Of a stretch of DNA of 64,000 nucleotides, positions 61,823 through 64,000 are shown piece after piece. The number at the start of each line of letters is the position of its first letter. Position 1 is the first letter of the stretch. A program made the position numbers and the translations under genes. The notes beneath the pieces were generated by a model. That model was not told the DNA's origin, did no database searches, and saw only the letters and a program-made list of their open reading frames with translations. This DNA comes from Silene noctiflora (taxonomy: Eukaryota; Streptophyta; Magnoliopsida; Caryophyllales; Caryophyllaceae): NCBI GenBank assembly GCA_009801015.1, contig VHZZ01001088.1:72926-136925 (forward strand), written 5' to 3'.

Positions 61823-63226
61823 CGGAGTATATTGGGAGTTGAGGTGAACATACATACCTGCATCATCATTCATCACTGACTGCTGCCTGAAACCAAAAGC
61901 CATCGTCTCTTCAACATTTTATTCAACAAGTCGGAGACTCGGAGGAATGACGCGTCAACAGAGATGGTCGACTGAGATGCACAGAGTCGACAAGCTGCGT
62001 GGTCCGACGAGGAAAAGGTGCGCCGAAGGAGTAGATGTGGCCATTATTAGTATGAGCCGGCGAATAGAGATGGAAGTTTGCACGCAGGCTCTTAGGCTAG
62101 CACGACTCAATACGGCCCATGTCCCATTTTAGCATGACCTGGAATTGACTTGGCCTAGCATGACACGTTGACACTGCACGCAATGGGACGTGGGTTGTGT
62201 TTAGGTCGCCATTTTCAATTGATGACACGACCCAGCAAGACAAATCTGAGCACGACACGCTCAAAATACAAACAAATTAGGTTAATGTGAAGGAACGGTT
62301 AAGACACTCTCAAGCACGGCACGACAGGCATGGGCCGCCTTGGCCGTCATTTTCATTTGGCTAGCACGACAAGGTTTGGGTTGAAGGAATCACGATCCAT
62401 TTTGACCGTTCAAATGTGACGCGAACAAGACACGACTCGATCTATTTGTCAGGCCTATCCTCATATACTAAAACAACAAAGTTCTTAAAAGTAGGAAAGT
62501 TACTGAACAATTTTGTTATTGGATTTATTATTCCTATATCTGACTGCCCCTTTTTTGGTGTAACGCAAGCCCCAAGGGCCATTTTGATATTGACGGTCTA
62601 GCAGGGATCGAACCCAGATCATGAGTACTACATCATGACTATATCAACCAAGCTAGTTGACATCAGAACCTAACGGCTTGACATTGATTAGTAATATTCT
62701 ACGGAGTATAAGATTCTCTTCATTCATGTAAAAGCTTTACATCTTTGCGGTTATGATCGTTCTTGTTTTGCATAACAAATTGGAGATGCTATACAAAGTA
62801 CGAACAACACAAGTGTACTCTTGCAACAAAAAAAAACCACCCCGGTCGACGGGGGTAAAGGGATTTCGTAAGGTTAATTACTTCGAGTTGGCAATGATGG
62901 CAATATTCGTTACAAATCATCTGAAAATCGTCTCTCGATATTTTGTAAGCTTAATTACTTCAAGCTGGCAAATGGCAAATGGCAATGATGGCAATATCCG
63001 TTACAAATCATTTGAAAATCAAAATCGTCTCTCTACGTTTTACCATTGCGGAACAGGTGCATACATAGATCCCTATCCAACCATAAACAAAACCCTTCGA
63101 GTACTTGGTACATGTACCACCGACAATTGTAAGCTCTGGCCATCGAGGTTGCTTCCTCTATCAATGTATATTAACAAGGGTTAATCACCTAGTGTAATAG
63201 AGCACGGTAAATTGACACACCTCTCA
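61820..63226. other. Intergenic and 3' flank of the second AAA copy
   Basis: 61930-62450 is a GC-richer stretch with many CACGAC and GCACGAC motifs, resembling the 'gcacgac' repeats seen around transposons; no ORF of note. 62866-63030 contains an imperfect tandem duplication (TTAATTACTTCGAG..., GGCAATGATGGCAATAT..., CGTCTCTC) probably in the 3' UTR of the second AAA copy. Confidence 0.45.
62590..62662 (-). mobile_element. tRNA-like SINE head
   Basis: On the minus strand: AGCTTGGTTGATATAGTC (A-box-like) and, about 30 nt later, GGGTTCGATCCC, a perfect B box. Acceptor-stem pairing is poor and there is a two-base shift from tRNA spacing, so this is a tRNA-derived SINE head or tRNA relic, not a working tRNA. 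Confidence 0.5.
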
Positions 63227-64000
63227 TCAGCTCAAATCTAACGGCCGTGTATCTCTGCGAATGGTGGCACTTCGATTGCGTTGCTCTTCAATATCAAGAA
63301 GGGATTTTCTTCGATTAGAAGCGCTTTCAATATATTCTTGTAGAGGGGGAAGAGACCCTTCATCTTTCACTTCACTAGCAGCTCTGCTTCGGATGACCTG
63401 ATGCGAGCTTTATAAGATTTATGGTTTAGCAGTATCTCAAATTCACAAATGGTCGGAGATTCGAAGAAAGTACCTTTGATGCCCAACGACGCTCAGCCTG
63501 TTGACATACGTCCCGAATATCTCTTCCCGACAAGCTAGTTAAGAAGAGGAGCATACAAAAAGAGAATGTAAGAAGCACAAATAAAGGAATTTCATCTTGT
63601 GATCGTAACTTTACACACAAAGATTGACATTTGGATGCATGACTTGATAACGGAATTCTCCTTCTGGGCCTGACACCGGACATTTTGGCACAAATGCGAT
63701 CACAATAAGCTTTACAACATTGGCGACTCGGTCGCAATTAGTTGTCACGAGTCACGACCCAGATTTAATATGTTAGGGGGATTAGTAAATGCATACCCTT
63801 CAGTGGCCAAAGCAAACTCCATCAATTCAGAAACTGTGAGGTGTTTTGCGTACTGAGCTGCTATTTCCTGCCGATTTTGTTGATCAGGGAGGCCAAAAAA
63901 GATAATTGAATCGAAACGGCTGAAAGAAAAGAAGTAAAATTTGGTCAGGAAAAAATATTAAAGTGAGTTCAAAGAGAATGGTAATATCTCGGATATGGTT
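63227..64000 (-). CDS. Mitochondrial-type AAA ATPase, second copy, 3' part
   Basis: The gene enters from beyond the right edge. Exons in transcript order: 63797-63919, 63474-63534, 63227-63397 (stop at 63227-63229). They encode RFDSIIFFGLPDQQNRQEI, YAKHLTVSELMEFALATEG, LSGRDIRDVCQQAERRWASK and a tail VIRSRAASEVKDEG...LPPLQEYIESASNRR...RPLDLS. These are the C-terminal half of the AAA domain, with the arginine-finger region upstream and the GRDIRDVCQ sensor 2 helix kept. The exon sizes (123, 61, 171) equal those of the neighbouring decayed copy (118, 61, 171) except for its 5-base loss. Every visible exon is open and all introns are GT-AG, so this copy is probably the working one. Upstream sequence 63920-64000 matches the corresponding intron of the first copy. 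Confidence 0.85.

Noticed and set aside
61718-61900. Possible first exons: MASSDSR followed by GTATAA on the plus strand, and MAFGFRQQSVMNDDA followed by GTATGT on the minus strand near 61900
   Set aside because: Each has a start and a donor-like site, but I could not find any following exon or family, and the minus-strand one would run into microsatellite sequence.
62753-63184. 143-codon plus-strand open frame
   Set aside because: It spans the imperfect tandem duplication downstream of the minus-strand AAA gene, has no recognisable domain and lacks splice or composition support.

Overview
This is a plant nuclear genomic window, AT-rich, with large introns, GT-AG splice sites, trinucleotide runs and many small DNA transposons. 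Gene content and the repeat set (Stowaway MITEs with CTCCCTCCGTCCC ends, Au-type SINE pieces, short CTAG-ended Helitrons) fit a eudicot. A member of Caryophyllales is my guess, not something the sequence proves. Three runs of Ns (17670-18006, 40941-40985, 54798-55224) interrupt the sequence. I saw no retroviral or LTR-element genes, no CRISPR array and no intact tRNA or rRNA gene.

Layout. 1-7098: intergenic, mostly short Helitrons and MITEs. 7099-13302 (+): a 16-exon STRUBBELIG-family receptor pseudokinase (728 aa, SRF6/7/8 type). 14222-20223 (-): a 10-exon subtilase most like SBT2.4/ALE1 (844 aa), with two introns that appear to use GC-AG splice sites and a long intron filled with Helitrons. 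22446-25401 (-): EBS-like BAH-PHD histone reader (217 aa) whose last exon is only 27 nt. 26786-32004 (-): class I KNOX homeobox gene, SHOOT MERISTEMLESS-like (398 aa), with long Asn/His/Ala runs. 32850-45785: a 13 kb tandem satellite upstream of the STM-like gene. 45786-53133: gene-free, several MITEs. 53134-55324 (-): SEP-UBX protein (PUX4-like cofactor of CDC48), partly hidden by an N gap. 56582-61491 (-): a decayed copy of a mitochondrial-type AAA ATPase. 63227-64000 (-): the 3' part of a second copy of that ATPase, intact as far as it is visible.

The most striking structure is the satellite. Its roughly 311-bp monomers fall into three types (A, B, C) that alternate strictly, giving a higher-order repeat of about 935 bp present about 14 times. 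The centre is most uniform and both edges are diverged. Many A and B monomers carry a perfect CACGTG G-box at the same place. The array starts about 0.85 kb upstream of the STM-like start codon.

The gene models were assembled by hand from splice signals and family similarity. All four complete models (SRF, SBT2.4-like, EBS, STM) sum to exact multiples of three. SRF, ALE1, STM and EBS homologues act in shoot meristem, epidermis and flowering control, but I see no evidence that they form a functional cluster here.
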